Origin: an uncultured Acidimicrobiales bacterium
GTDB taxonomy: Bacteria; Actinomycetota; Acidimicrobiia; Acidimicrobiales; Bin134
DNA length: 64,000 bases
NCBI GenBank assembly: GCA_951813555.1
Contig: OX638344.1
Coordinates: forward strand, 3,597,076-3,661,075
Direction of reading: 5' to 3'
Numbering within the stretch: position 1 is the stretch's first letter; every line of letters starts with the position of its first letter. Below, in pieces: positions 38,261 through 49,319 of this stretch. The notes under the pieces were generated by a model, which ran no database searches, had not been told where the DNA came from, and worked only from the letters and a program-made list of their open reading frames with translations. The translations under genes and the position numbers were made by a program.

Positions 38261-39835
38261 TCAAGCCAGAGGGCCGACGGCTTTCACCATCACCCGGCAC
38301 CCGCCGCCGGGCACATAGGTCATCGGCACCTCGGTGATGGTGGTGATGCGTATCCGATCGGGGTCGGCGCCGGCCCGCACCGCAGCGTTGGCGGCCAGGT
38401 CCCGGGCGTCGTCGAGACAGTGCTCGCGGCTGGACACATCGTAGCTGTACACCCGGTCGACGGTTCCCGATGCTTCGGCGATACCCGCTCCATAGGCGTT
38501 GGCCACTGCATAGCTCTCGGGGCGATACACCTCAGATACCCCCGGCACCTGTTCGGCGATCAGATGGGCACCGCCCCCCACAGCCAGCAGGGGAAGCTCG
38601 ATTCGGCTGGACTTCATTCGATCGCTCATGATCGACACCTGCTCATCGACCCAAGCCAGCGCATCGCCGACGAGTTGGGCATCGATGCTGGCCACAAGGT
38701 TGGGATCGCCGAAATCCTGCAGGCGGCCAGCGGCCAAAGAGACATCGGAGAGGGTCAGTGTGCCCCCGCCGACGCAAACTGCCTCGGTTGCCACGGCATA
38801 GCCCACCGAGTCGGGGCCAATGGCCAAACCAGCGCCGTTGCCCGCCCGAGCATCTCGGACCACAGTACCGCCTCCCAGCCCGATGGAGAGCAGATCAGGC
38901 ATGCGGAAGTTGGTGCGAACCCCGCCCACCTCCACCGCAGCAGTGGACTCGCGGGGGAACCCATCCACCAGGATGCCCGCATCCGCAGAGGTGCCGCCAA
39001 CGTCGATGACGATGGCGTCGTCCACCCCGGCAAGCGCGCATGCCCCTCGCATTGAGTTGGTGGGACCCGATCCCAAGGTGAGCACGGGAAAGCGCCCCGC
39101 CTCCACCGCAGTGAGCAGCGTGCCATCGTTCTGGGTTAGGTAGGCATCGATTGCCAAGTCGTGCCCGGCCAGGGCATCCTCGAAACCGCTTATCACCCGA
39201 GAGGCCACGCTCAACAGGGCGGCATTGAGGATGGTGGCATTCTCACGTTCCAAAAGGCCCAGCGAACCCACCTGGTGGCTCAGTGACACGGGAAACCCGT
39301 CGCCCAGTTCCTGATAGAGGATCTCAAGGGCGCGCAGCTCGTGTTCGCTGGTGGCCGGACTGAACGCGGCCGACACTGCAATCGCCTGACAGCCATGGGC
39401 AGGCGCCTCGGCCGCGAACCTCCGGACGGCGTCCTCATCCAAGGGGGCGATCACCGCGCCGGTGTACTCGTTCCCGCCTTGGACAATGGCCGAGGCCCCT
39501 ATCACCACTTCTCGTATGTCATCGGGCCAGGCCGCGCCGGGGCGCACTCCCAACGAAGACGGGGCAGCCAACCGCAGTACGCCAACTCTGTCGAGGTCTC
39601 GACGCTGGATGATGGCGTTGGTGGGATGGGTGGTGCCCAACATGGCCTTTCTCACCAGGCCCTTGTCGACCTCGCGCAATACCTTTTCCAGCGACTCCCG
39701 AATACCCTCGATGGGCTCCGGGGTGGTGGCCACTTTGACTGCTCTCACCACCCCGCCGTCGGCGTCGATCACCACGGCATCGGTGTTTGTACCCCCTACG
39801 TCGATGCCGATGCGGAACTCTGGGAAGTTGCTCAT
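38261..39835 (-). CDS. HyuA-like hydantoinase/oxoprolinase family protein (short form)
   Basis: 524 residues from the ATG at 39833-39835, overlapping the DUF917 stop (ATGA). The N-terminal ATPase motif RIGIDVGGTNTDAVVIDADG and the LGTTHPTNAIIQRRDL block are those of HyuA/OplA. The second domain carries VIDVGGTSADAGILVDG. It is the short version (about 520 residues) that usually pairs with DUF917 proteins and lacks the C-terminal acetone-carboxylase-like part. The expected chemistry is ATP-dependent opening of a cyclic amide such as a hydantoin or oxoproline; the substrate here is unknown. Codons upstream of the chosen start are shadow. Confidence 0.9.
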   Translation of the reverse strand: MSNFPEFRIGIDVGGTNTDAVVIDADGGVVRAVKVATTPEPIEGIRESLEKVLREVDKGLVRKAMLGTTHPTNAIIQRRDLDRVGVLRLAAPSSLGVRPGAAWPDDIREVVIGASAIVQGGNEYTGAVIAPLDEDAVRRFAAEAPAHGCQAIAVSAAFSPATSEHELRALEILYQELGDGFPVSLSHQVGSLGLLERENATILNAALLSVASRVISGFEDALAGHDLAIDAYLTQNDGTLLTAVEAGRFPVLTLGSGPTNSMRGACALAGVDDAIVIDVGGTSADAGILVDGFPRESTAAVEVGGVRTNFRMPDLLSIGLGGGTVVRDARAGNGAGLAIGPDSVGYAVATEAVCVGGGTLTLSDVSLAAGRLQDFGDPNLVASIDAQLVGDALAWVDEQVSIMSDRMKSSRIELPLLAVGGGAHLIAEQVPGVSEVYRPESYAVANAYGAGIAEASGTVDRVYSYDVSSREHCLDDARDLAANAAVRAGADPDRIRITTITEVPMTYVPGGGCRVMVKAVGPLA

Positions 39836-40941
39836 ACGGACAACTCCACGAAGTCGATGTCGTAGCCAAAGGCACTGGGGCCGACGAGTTCCAGCATCCC
39901 GTCTTGATGCCATTCGGGAGCACACGGCATACCGATCACTATCACCCGATTGCCGTAGGCCAAGGCCTCAGTGGTTATGGGGTCGAAGCTCTCGCAGTCA
40001 AGCAGGCAGATGAGGTTGGGGGTGGTGATGACCGGCTGGCCGTCGTAAAAGGCAATCAGGTTCTCGTTCTGCACCTCTATGCGCATGGTGCTGTCCGACC
40101 CGTGGAGGTCTTCGAGGATCACTGTGGAGCGGGCGAAGCCGTCCGTGGTGCGCCGGTCCAAGTCCACCACCTTGCCGGTGAAAAACGCCCGAGAACCGGA
40201 CTCGCCGAGAAACCGCTCCCACGCTCCAACTTGGCCGTCCTTGACCGCCTGGAGCAAGTGCCCCACTTCGGTGCAGTACGTGAGCGAATCCTGGATGCCG
40301 TGCTCCGCCACCTGACCGGCCGTCAGGGGATAACAACTGATGGCATTTGCCAACCCGAGCTGGATGACCGCGGTGCGGGCCAGCGTCTCCGCCACCTGGT
40401 TAGAGGTGGTCTCAAACACGCACTGGTTGCCCTTCTCATCAGCCACCGACAGCGGTCCCGCGGGCAAGCCGGCCAGGGTGAACACGGTCATCTCAATCTG
40501 GGGAAACGCTCGGCGCATCGAGTCGGCATTGACGATGGGCAGGCCCATCTCTGCCGCGGTGGCAATGGGAAACAACGTATTGCAGCCGCCGACTTCGATG
40601 GGCATGATCGCCGTCGGCGCCTTGCCCAGGTATGACGCCAGAGACCGTACGCTGGCCACGAACTCGGTACCCGCAGGAATCTTCTCCAAAATCACGGTCG
40701 GGGCACCGATAACTGCGGTGGTGAGCACCAGGGCATCGGAGGGGAGATCCCTGGCGCTCACCACCTCTACCGGGCCATACGTCTCCAGCGCCTGGTAGGC
40801 CACCAACTTGGCGATGTAGGGGTCGCCTCCCCCACCGGTCCCCAGCAGGGTGGCACCAAGGCAGAGCGCCTCGATGTCGTCAGCAGTCAACATGTCCAAA
40901 GCGACTCCATCACCTCTATTGCCAGATTGCCGAATGGTCAT
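39832..40941 (-). CDS. DUF917 family protein (S-methyl thiohydantoin desulfurase-like)
   Basis: 369 residues from the ATG at 40939-40941, again an ATGA overlap with the gene in front. The family N-terminus LTADDIEALCLGATLLGTGGGGDPY is split but complete, followed by PIEVGGCNTLFPIATAA and the C-terminal TTEALAYGNRVIVIGMPC. Pfam names this family after a thiohydantoin desulfurase, and members are nearly always encoded next to a HyuA homologue, as here. Its own reaction in this organism is not established. It is probably the second subunit or next step for the HyuA partner. Confidence 0.88.
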   Translation of the reverse strand: MTIRQSGNRGDGVALDMLTADDIEALCLGATLLGTGGGGDPYIAKLVAYQALETYGPVEVVSARDLPSDALVLTTAVIGAPTVILEKIPAGTEFVASVRSLASYLGKAPTAIMPIEVGGCNTLFPIATAAEMGLPIVNADSMRRAFPQIEMTVFTLAGLPAGPLSVADEKGNQCVFETTSNQVAETLARTAVIQLGLANAISCYPLTAGQVAEHGIQDSLTYCTEVGHLLQAVKDGQVGAWERFLGESGSRAFFTGKVVDLDRRTTDGFARSTVILEDLHGSDSTMRIEVQNENLIAFYDGQPVITTPNLICLLDCESFDPITTEALAYGNRVIVIGMPCAPEWHQDGMLELVGPSAFGYDIDFVELSV

Positions 40942-41714
40942 GGCCGGGGGTCGACGTCGAGCACTGGGGCCAGCAGGGGAATCCACTCGGCCTCCCGGGG
41001 CGGAACCGGGTCGCAGCCGCCTGCCCGACTGGTTCTCCAGCCGTGGTCGGCGCCGATGGTGGCTAGGAATTCGGCGTACCGCAGGGGCGCGGTGACCGCA
41101 TCGATCACCGGCACGCCGACTTGGGATTGCACCTGGCGGTAGAAGCCAAACTCGATAGTGCAGCCCAACACGACGGCATCTGCCCGGTCGGCGACGACAG
41201 CCTGCTCAGCCTCGGCCAATATGCGCTTCTGGGTGGCCACGGGGTCGGCCTGAAACTCGTCCACGCTCATGTCGAGGACTCGGAATGAGGCAAGGTGGTC
41301 TGCAAAGCCGTACTTGACCACGTTCTCGTGCATCTCGGGAATCCATTTCTTGCGGCCCACCAGTATCGAAAACTGGTCGCCGACGGTGGCCGCTATGTGC
41401 AGGCAAGCCTCAGCAGGCGCGGTGACTGCCATTGAGCCGGCCAGCTCCCGGGCACCGCGTAGAAAGGGGTCATAAAAGCAGCCGATGACGGCGGCATCGT
41501 ACCGCTGTTGCTCGGCGGCCCAGCGGATGACCCCCATCGTGGGCCCGGCCACTACCGCTTCTAGGGCGTTCCACTCCAAGTGCTGGGGGCCGACATCGGG
41601 TAGGGAGCAGACGTCAACCCGGGTGGCTGGCGCGGCCTCCCGTCGCAGTTCTTCCCCAATGGGTGCGTCGTAGGCACTGGTGCCAACGGGATTGATCCAC
41701 AGAATCCGTTTCAT
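40938..41714 (-). CDS. Aspartate/glutamate (hydantoin) racemase family protein
   Basis: 258 residues. The N-terminal KRILWINPVGTSAYDA, the first cysteine segment DAAVIGCFYDPFLRGARE near residue 77 and the second VVLGCTIEFGFY near residue 185 give the two catalytic Cys of the cofactor-independent racemases. The WINPVGT start and GCFYDP motif fit the hydantoin-racemase (HyuE) branch. As first gene of the racemase-DUF917-HyuA-M19-PucR string it points to a chiral cyclic substrate. ATG 41712-41714; 126 bp behind it upstream lies a non-coding gap. Confidence 0.9.
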   Translation of the reverse strand: MKRILWINPVGTSAYDAPIGEELRREAAPATRVDVCSLPDVGPQHLEWNALEAVVAGPTMGVIRWAAEQQRYDAAVIGCFYDPFLRGARELAGSMAVTAPAEACLHIAATVGDQFSILVGRKKWIPEMHENVVKYGFADHLASFRVLDMSVDEFQADPVATQKRILAEAEQAVVADRADAVVLGCTIEFGFYRQVQSQVGVPVIDAVTAPLRYAEFLATIGADHGWRTSRAGGCDPVPPREAEWIPLLAPVLDVDPRP

Positions 41715-41814
41715 GTGCTGCCCTTTGCTACCCGGATAAACGGCTAAGCGGTGATCTTGGCGAGAATATAGAGGCGGCTCTTGTCGCTTCTTATAGGCAG
41801 CTTGAACAATCGCT

Positions 41815-41837
41815 GTTTGGCAAATATGCGTTTGGCA
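41815..41837. repeat. Direct 8-bp repeats in the gap between the cyclodeaminase-family and racemase genes
   Basis: gtttggca at 41815-41822 and 41830-41837, one-and-a-half helical turns apart (15-bp period), in the AT-rich 126-bp gap upstream of the racemase gene. The placement suits an activator site such as one for PucR; only inference. Confidence 0.35.
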
Positions 41838-41840
41838 TGA

Positions 41841-42785
41841 TTAGGGGCAAGGATGATCGGCCCGGCGTAGGGCCAAGCGGGCGGCGGCGAGATCAGCGAG
41901 AGCGAAGCCGGCTGACTTGAACAGAGTGATTTCCTCGGAAGTGCGCCGTCCTGGGTGGCGGCCGGTCACCAGCGAACGAAGGTCGGCCATGATCGACCGC
42001 TCAGTGATCACGCCTTCGGCCAGCGGTTGGGCCAGGTCGCCGGACTGGACCGCGCCGGCCACAGTGTCCACGAACAACACAGCCTGGGCGATTGCCACGT
42101 TGTCCGTCTCGCGCATGTCCACACGAAAGCCGCCGACCAAGTCGAGATGGGTGCCCGGAGCCAACTGCTCACCCAGAACAACGGGGCTGGTCGCGCTGGT
42201 GGCACTGGAGACGACGTCAGCCCAACCGATGGCTTCGTCTAGGTTGGCAACCCCTTCCGCTGGCAGCCCCTCCCCCGCCAACACCTCGGCCACCTCCTCA
42301 GCAGCAGCGGGGTTGCGACCCCAGATCTGGATGGCGTCAAAGTGGCGGATCTGAGCGTGGGCTCGAACCATGTTGGGCGCGAGCCGCCCGGTGCCGATAA
42401 CCAGCAGTCGGGCGGCATCAGGACGGGCCAGGCTCCTAGCCGCCAGCGCGGACACCGCTGCGGTGCGGCGTACCGATAGCTCATCTCCGTCTAGAACGGC
42501 CCGCAGTTCCCCGCACTGTCTGTCGAAGCAGATATAGGCCGAGTGGGTGGTGGACGACGGGGTGCCGGTATTGGAGGGGAAATAGGTGACCACCTTGACC
42601 CCGATGATCTCCCGCTCACACCATGCGGGCATCAGCAGCAGCGATCCGGTGCCACGCCCGGCCAGGTTGACCGGATGCACATGACGCTCGGGCGCGACAA
42701 GTTTATCGGAGCCGAGTATGTCGGCAATGGCGCCGATCAGCTCTGGCCAAGGCGTCGCCTCCCGGATCTGTGCGGCGTCGAGCAT
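41841..42785 (-). CDS. Ornithine cyclodeaminase / mu-crystallin family protein
   Basis: 314 residues from the ATG at 42783-42785, 5 bp behind the putA stop. The family signs are present: a conserved Lys in GVKVVTYFPSN near residue 67, the Arg-rich SVRRTAAVSALAA segment, the NAD-binding LLVIGTGRLAPNMVRAHA near residue 127, and the DLVGGFRVDMRE block. Members make proline from ornithine, or act on alanine, lysine or ketimines. Tight linkage to putA supports an ornithine-to-proline role. The open frame extends 52 codons upstream as putA shadow. Confidence 0.86.
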   Translation of the reverse strand: MLDAAQIREATPWPELIGAIADILGSDKLVAPERHVHPVNLAGRGTGSLLLMPAWCEREIIGVKVVTYFPSNTGTPSSTTHSAYICFDRQCGELRAVLDGDELSVRRTAAVSALAARSLARPDAARLLVIGTGRLAPNMVRAHAQIRHFDAIQIWGRNPAAAEEVAEVLAGEGLPAEGVANLDEAIGWADVVSSATSATSPVVLGEQLAPGTHLDLVGGFRVDMRETDNVAIAQAVLFVDTVAGAVQSGDLAQPLAEGVITERSIMADLRSLVTGRHPGRRTSEEITLFKSAGFALADLAAARLALRRADHPCP

Positions 42786-42790
42786 CTGGG

Positions 42791-45700
42791 TCACAGCACG
42801 GTTCCATAGCGATGGGTGGTCCGGCTGACCACCTGCTCCCGAAGGTAGTGCAGCAGCTCGATGCGACCATCCCGAGTGACAGGGTCGTCGGCGACATGGA
42901 GCCCAGCACGCTGGGCCGCGACCCGGAGATCGTCGCCGCACGACCCCACCACCCGAAGCCGATGCCCGCCAATCGAGCCGAGTCGGGCCGCGAGCTCGGC
43001 TCCGGTTTCGTCGGCGGCGGCGGACTCAACCAGGTCTACCCCGCAACGGAGGGCTGCGGCCCGGACTCGCTCGATGTCTCGGCGCGCGGCGTCGGCTTCA
43101 ACCCGCAGCACCACTCGATCGAGTGGTCGGTATCGGAAGGAGTTCGACTCGCAGAACAAGCCCGCAGGGTCTTGGTCGACGGAGAAAACGGTGCGCCATG
43201 CCGCGTCATCGCTGGCCCGGGCTCGATCCAACCACTGTTCGTCGCTCAGGCCGTCATCATGGGGGATCCAGGTGCCGAGCTGGGCCGCATAGTTGGGACC
43301 TCCCGCCTTGGCACCGGGTCCGACCGATGACCGCTTCCATCCCCCGAACGGCTGCCGCCCGACGATCGCTCCGGTGATGGAGCGGTTCACATAGGCGTTG
43401 CCCACCTCTACAGCATCGGTCCACCGCCTGACCTCAGCTGGGTCCAGCGAGTGGATGCCTCCGGTCAGTCCGAAGGCTGTGCTGTTTTGGATGGCGATGG
43501 CCTGGTCGAGGGACTCGGCAGGCATCAGCCCGAGCACCGGCCCAAAGCACTCTGTCTGAGCGAACCACGATCCCGGTACCACTCCGAGCCTGACTCCCGG
43601 AGTCCAGAGCCGGGAATCGATCTGCTGGGGCTCCACCAGCCATTCCTCACCGGGGTCGAGTTGGGTAAGCGCCCTCCGAAGCTTCCCGTGAGCTTCGCCG
43701 ATAATCGGTCCCATCATGGTGCCGATCTGAGAGCTTGGACCGACTTTCAGGCTCCTCACCGCGTCGATGAGCTGGCGTCGCAGCCTTGGCGACTCGTAAA
43801 CGTCGGCCACACAGATCGCCAAGCTGGCCGCAGAGCACTTCTGGCCTGAGTGGCCGAATGCCGACGACACCAGATCGGCCACCGCCAGGTCAATGTCGGC
43901 GCTGGGTGTGATGACCAGGGCGTTCTTGCCCGAGGTCTCCGCCAGCAGGCGCAACCCCGGCCTCCAAGAATGGAATAGCTCCGCAGTCTCGTAAGCCCCG
44001 GTGAGGATCACCGCGTCCACACCGGGGTGGGTCACCAGATAACGACCGATCTCATCGTCAGGAGTGCGGACGAATTGCAGCAGTTCTCGGGGCACTCCAG
44101 CCGCCCAGCAGCACTGCGCCACCAATTCGGCACAGGCGGGCGTCTCCGGGGCAGGTTTCAGGATGGCGGCGTTGCCCGCGGCCAACGCCGCGAGCACCCC
44201 GCCCGCAGGAATGGCCACTGGAAAGTTCCACGGAGATGCCACCAGCACCACACCGAACGGATCGAATCGAGCTGCGTCCGACCTGGTCAGAGACACCGCG
44301 TGGTCCCCATACCAGCGGGCAAAGTCGACGGCCTCTGACACTTCGGGATCGGCCTGATCGAAGGTCTTGCCACCCTCGCCCACCATGGCGGCCACCAGGT
44401 CGCCCCTTCGTCGGCTCATCTCATCCGCCACCCGCCATAGCAGCTCACGCCGTTCGGCCGGTGGGCACTGTGCCCACCGCCGCTGCCCGCTGACTGCCGA
44501 CGCGACCGCTCGGTCGACTTGACGAACAGAATGGGTGACCGGGGCCTTCGGTACGGGAGGCACGCGTTCGAGCAACTCCCGGGCCCACTCCCGGTTGCCA
44601 GCCAAAGCAGGGTCGGTGTCGGGTTCGTTGACGAAGCCCAAACTTGGGTCGGCCGCCAGTGGGGGCCGGCGACGATCCTGTTGCCGTCGTGGAGCACTCC
44701 CCACTGACCATCGGTGCGCTACTGAGGCTCGGAATTTGGCCGCCTCCCTTTCGAACTCGGCACGGTCGCTCTTGATCTGGCGCAAGTGGTGGATGAAATT
44801 CTCAGACGAGGCGTTCTCCTCAAGGCGGCGAAAGAGATAGCTGATGGCCACGTCGAAGTCCTGCTCGGCCACAGCTGGCAAGTAGAGCAGCACATCTTGG
44901 CCGTTGCCGCGCAGCATCCGAGCCTGGGTGGGTGCCATGCCCTCGATCATCTCGAACTCCACCCTGTGTCGAACCCCTCGACGGGTAGCCAGAAGATCGG
45001 CCCAGGCAATGTCGAACAGGTTGTGGCTGGCCACACCGATCCGCACGGACCCGGCGCGCTCAGGGGTAAGTACCCAGTCAAGGCATCGCTTGTAGTTGGC
45101 ATCGGTCTCGGCCTTGGAGAGGTACGGTGCCTGAGGCCAGCCCCGCAGGGCAGCCTCCACCCGCTCCATCCTGAGATTGGCCCCCTTCACCAACCGAACC
45201 TTGAGCAGGCCTCGAGAATGCCCAGCCCCGATAGAACCCGCCTGTTGGTCGCGCCACATCACCAGAGATTGCAAGGCGGCGAAGGAATCGGGCAGGTAAG
45301 CCTGCAAGGCGACCCCCGCCTCGATGGCATTGAGCGCGGGCTCGTCCAGCAGTTGGCGAAAGACACTCAGCGTTAATTCCAGATCGCGGTACTCCTCCAT
45401 ATCCAAGTTGACGAATGTGGGCGGAGAGGAAGATGCCGCCGCTTGGAACAGCGGTCGGAGACTCTCCTCCATCCGTAAGACCGAGCCGTCAAAGTCCCAG
45501 AGATTGATCTGCGCCACCATCGACGACACTTTCACCGAGACACAGTCAACGTCTGGCTGTCTGATCAGAGCCAGCACTTCCTGGCGGCGGCGGTCGGCCT
45601 CGGCGTCACCCAATACGGCCTCCCCCAGCAAATTCACGTTCAGCGAGAACCCGTCCGAAGAACGAGACCGGAAGTGCGCGCCCAACTTCTCGGGTTCAGA

Positions 45701-46150
45701 ATCGATTACGAGGTGACCCACAATGGCTCTCATGCGGCGCTGGGCCAGAGGCATCACAACCGGAGGCATTCGCGACCCGAGTCGGGCCCCTGCCCGGAGA
45801 AGGAGCCTGTCGGTTGGCGCCAGAAACAACGGCAGCTCTACTTCACCCACTAGCGACGCCAACTGCCGGGCGGCAGTCGGGTGGCCCTCCGGGCGGATAA
45901 CCCGGTCGACAAACCGCATGGCGAACGCAACCCCAGACTCGTCGGCCACCACTTCAGCAAGCCGCCTGGCCGTCTTGCGCTCGGCCCTCGTGGCCAGGCA
46001 CTCGCCAGCGTTGAGCCAATGGCGAACACGGTCCACGGCTTCATCGGCCAGCAAGTCCCGTTCTTCGGTGTCGTGCGGCACTCCCTCCCCGCTCTCTCTG
46101 CTCCCCAATGCTGAGGGGCAGCACCCACACGGGGTAGGGGCATCATGCAC
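42791..46150 (-). CDS. putA: Bifunctional proline dehydrogenase / L-glutamate gamma-semialdehyde dehydrogenase
   Basis: 1119 residues; oxidises proline to glutamate in two steps with FAD then NAD. The PRODH barrel spans about residues 100-455 (LLKVRLVKGANLRMERVEA and SYLFRRLEENASSENFIHH). The aldehyde dehydrogenase spans about 520-985 (ASPWNFPVAIPAG, catalytic Glu in LLAETSGKNALV, catalytic Cys in FGHSGQKCSAAS). A C-terminal tail of some 130 residues follows. There is no N-terminal ribbon-helix-helix DNA-binding domain, so it is not a self-regulating PutA. The start is uncertain: GTG at 46148-46150 without a good ribosome binding site, or GTG at about 46081. Confidence 0.94.
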   Translation of the reverse strand: MHDAPTPCGCCPSALGSRESGEGVPHDTEERDLLADEAVDRVRHWLNAGECLATRAERKTARRLAEVVADESGVAFAMRFVDRVIRPEGHPTAARQLASLVGEVELPLFLAPTDRLLLRAGARLGSRMPPVVMPLAQRRMRAIVGHLVIDSEPEKLGAHFRSRSSDGFSLNVNLLGEAVLGDAEADRRRQEVLALIRQPDVDCVSVKVSSMVAQINLWDFDGSVLRMEESLRPLFQAAASSSPPTFVNLDMEEYRDLELTLSVFRQLLDEPALNAIEAGVALQAYLPDSFAALQSLVMWRDQQAGSIGAGHSRGLLKVRLVKGANLRMERVEAALRGWPQAPYLSKAETDANYKRCLDWVLTPERAGSVRIGVASHNLFDIAWADLLATRRGVRHRVEFEMIEGMAPTQARMLRGNGQDVLLYLPAVAEQDFDVAISYLFRRLEENASSENFIHHLRQIKSDRAEFEREAAKFRASVAHRWSVGSAPRRQQDRRRPPLAADPSLGFVNEPDTDPALAGNREWARELLERVPPVPKAPVTHSVRQVDRAVASAVSGQRRWAQCPPAERRELLWRVADEMSRRRGDLVAAMVGEGGKTFDQADPEVSEAVDFARWYGDHAVSLTRSDAARFDPFGVVLVASPWNFPVAIPAGGVLAALAAGNAAILKPAPETPACAELVAQCCWAAGVPRELLQFVRTPDDEIGRYLVTHPGVDAVILTGAYETAELFHSWRPGLRLLAETSGKNALVITPSADIDLAVADLVSSAFGHSGQKCSAASLAICVADVYESPRLRRQLIDAVRSLKVGPSSQIGTMMGPIIGEAHGKLRRALTQLDPGEEWLVEPQQIDSRLWTPGVRLGVVPGSWFAQTECFGPVLGLMPAESLDQAIAIQNSTAFGLTGGIHSLDPAEVRRWTDAVEVGNAYVNRSITGAIVGRQPFGGWKRSSVGPGAKAGGPNYAAQLGTWIPHDDGLSDEQWLDRARASDDAAWRTVFSVDQDPAGLFCESNSFRYRPLDRVVLRVEADAARRDIERVRAAALRCGVDLVESAAADETGAELAARLGSIGGHRLRVVGSCGDDLRVAAQRAGLHVADDPVTRDGRIELLHYLREQVVSRTTHRYGTVL

Positions 46151-46219
46151 AAATATCTGGTAGGAGAAGGGCGAACCGTCTACAAAGCGGAGAGTGGAAT
46201 GTCCGACCCAGCCTGTCAG

Positions 46220-47592
46220 TTAGAACCGAGCGGCATCGGTGTCGATCTGGGCGCGGAAGCGCTCGATTTGGGGGGACACGGCGTCGGGGCCCGCGCCGCC
46301 AGGGGTGGTGCGGCGGGTGACGGGGACGCTGGGGGCCAGCAACTCGGCGGCGGCTTCACCCAGGCGAGGGGCGGCCCGCACCAAATCGACCAAGGGAGCC
46401 TCGCCGTCCAGGCTGCGGCGCACCAGATCGCCGACGATGGCGTGGGCCTCGCGGAAGGGCACACCGTCGGCTACCAGGTGCTCGGCCAGATCGGTGGCGG
46501 CTGCGGTGGGGGCGTCGGCGGCTGCGGCCATGGCGTCGGTGTTGAAGCTGATGGTGGACATCAGCCCGGTCATGGCCCGGATGCCGAGGCGCACCTGATC
46601 CACCCCGTCGAACAGGGGCTCCTTGTCCTCTTGGAGGTCGCGGTTGTAGGCCAGCGGGAGGCCTTTGAGAGTGGCCAGCAGGCCAGTGAGGTTGCCGATG
46701 AGCCGGCCGGCCTTGCCCCGGGCCAGCTCGGCGATGTCGGGGTTCTTCTTCTGGGGCAGCATGGAGCTGCCAGTGGCGTAGGCGTCGTCGAGGGTGGCGA
46801 AGCCGGCCTCCTCTGAGGTCCAGAACACGATCTCCTCACCGAGCCGGGACAGATGTATGGCGATCATGGCCAATGCGAACAGGCTCTCGGCCACGAAGTC
46901 GCGGTCGGACACTGCGTCCATGGAGTTGTCGAACCGGGCGGCGAAGCCAAGCTCGGCGGCGGTCATGTCGGGGTCCAAGGGCAGTGACGAGCCGGCCACC
47001 GCGCCTGCCCCCAGGGGGCTCACGTCCAAGCGGGCGCGAGCATCGGCCAACCGGTCCACATCCCGGGCCAGCGCCCAGCCGTGGGCCAACAGATGGTGGG
47101 CCAGCAGCACCGGCTGAGCCCGCTGGAGATGGGTGTACCCCGGCAGGTAGGCATCGCCGGCGGAGGCAGCCCGCTCAAGCAGCACCTGTTGGAGGGCGAT
47201 CACGTCGGCGGCGATGGCGGCCAGCTCCCGCTTGGCGAACAGGCGCAAGGCGGTGGCCACTTGGTCGTTGCGGCTGCGGCCGGTGTGGAGCTTGGCCCCG
47301 GCTTCGCCAGCCAGTTCGGTGACCCGACGCTCGATGGCGGTGTGGATGTCCTCGTCGCCGGGCGCGAACACGAAGTCGCCGGAGGCCATTTCGGCCTCGG
47401 TCTGGTCGAGCGCGGCCAGCACCTCGGCAACCTCTGCGTCGGCGAGCAATCCGACACGGCCCAGCATCCGGACGTGGGCGCGCGATCCGGCGATGTCGTC
47501 GGGCGCCAGCCTCACGTCGAAACCGATGCTGGCGGTGTAGGCCATCAGCTCATCGGCAGGATCACCCTCGAACCTCCCGTGCCACAGCGTGC

Positions 47593-47596
<4 letters not shown>
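46220..47596 (-). CDS. argH: Argininosuccinate lyase
   Basis: Last step of arginine synthesis: argininosuccinate to arginine and fumarate. 458 residues from the ATG at 47594-47596 ([11 protein letters not shown]), in ATGA overlap with argG. Family motifs: [11 protein letters not shown] near residue 110, the catalytic-His block [11 protein letters not shown], and the fumarase-superfamily signature [12 protein letters not shown] near residue 280. The frame is open 84 codons upstream within argG, but that part is Arg/Pro-rich shadow. It is the last gene of argCJBDFRGH, 70 bp before putA. Confidence 0.97.
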
Positions 47597-48819
<1,223 letters not shown>

Positions 48820-48821
48820 GG

Positions 48822-49319
48822 TCACATCTCCAGTCGGGCGGATTCGCCGGGATCGGACAGTCCGGCTTGTGCACGGAAGAATTCGGCCACGGAGTGGCCA
48901 CCGGCCTCTTCGGTGGCCACCACCAGCACAGTGTCGTCACCGGCGACGGTGCCCAGCACCCCGTCGATTGCGGAACGGTCTATCGCCGAGCCGACCACGT
49001 GGGCCGATCCCGGCGGCGTGTTGAGCACGATCAGATTCTGGGAGCAGCCCACGGCCACCACCCACTCCCCCAGCACCCGCCGGAGGTGATCGTCAGGAGC
49101 GATTTGCTCGGAGGGCAGCTCGGGTATGGCGTAGACCGACCCGCCCCCGGTGGGTACTTTGACCGCGCCCAGGTCGTCGAGATCGCGCGACACGGTGGCC
49201 TGGGTGGCCGCTACTCCTTCAGCGGACAGCAACTCCACTAGGTGGTCCTGGCTGGACACCGACTCCTGTTTCAGGATCTGGGCGATCCGGTGTTGGCGCT
49301 GGTTCTTCCCCAGTCTCAT
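48822..49319 (-). CDS. argR: Arginine repressor ArgR
   Basis: 165 residues. The N-terminal winged helix binds ARG boxes ([19 protein letters not shown] and [18 protein letters not shown]). The C-terminal domain has the arginine-binding motif [12 protein letters not shown] near residue 125, needed for hexamer formation. The ATG at 49317-49319 overlaps argF by ATGA. Coding the repressor inside its own target operon, between argF and argG, is the usual actinobacterial order and gives autoregulation through the boxes before argC. Confidence 0.96.
   Translation of the reverse strand: MRLGKNQRQHRIAQILKQESVSSQDHLVELLSAEGVAATQATVSRDLDDLGAVKVPTGGGSVYAIPELPSEQIAPDDHLRRVLGEWVVAVGCSQNLIVLNTPPGSAHVVGSAIDRSAIDGVLGTVAGDDTVLVVATEEAGGHSVAEFFRAQAGLSDPGESARLEM

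Noticed and set aside
41715..41840. A sigma-70 promoter for the racemase gene
   Set aside because: TATAAG and TATATT are present, but no -35 at an acceptable distance could be paired with either.
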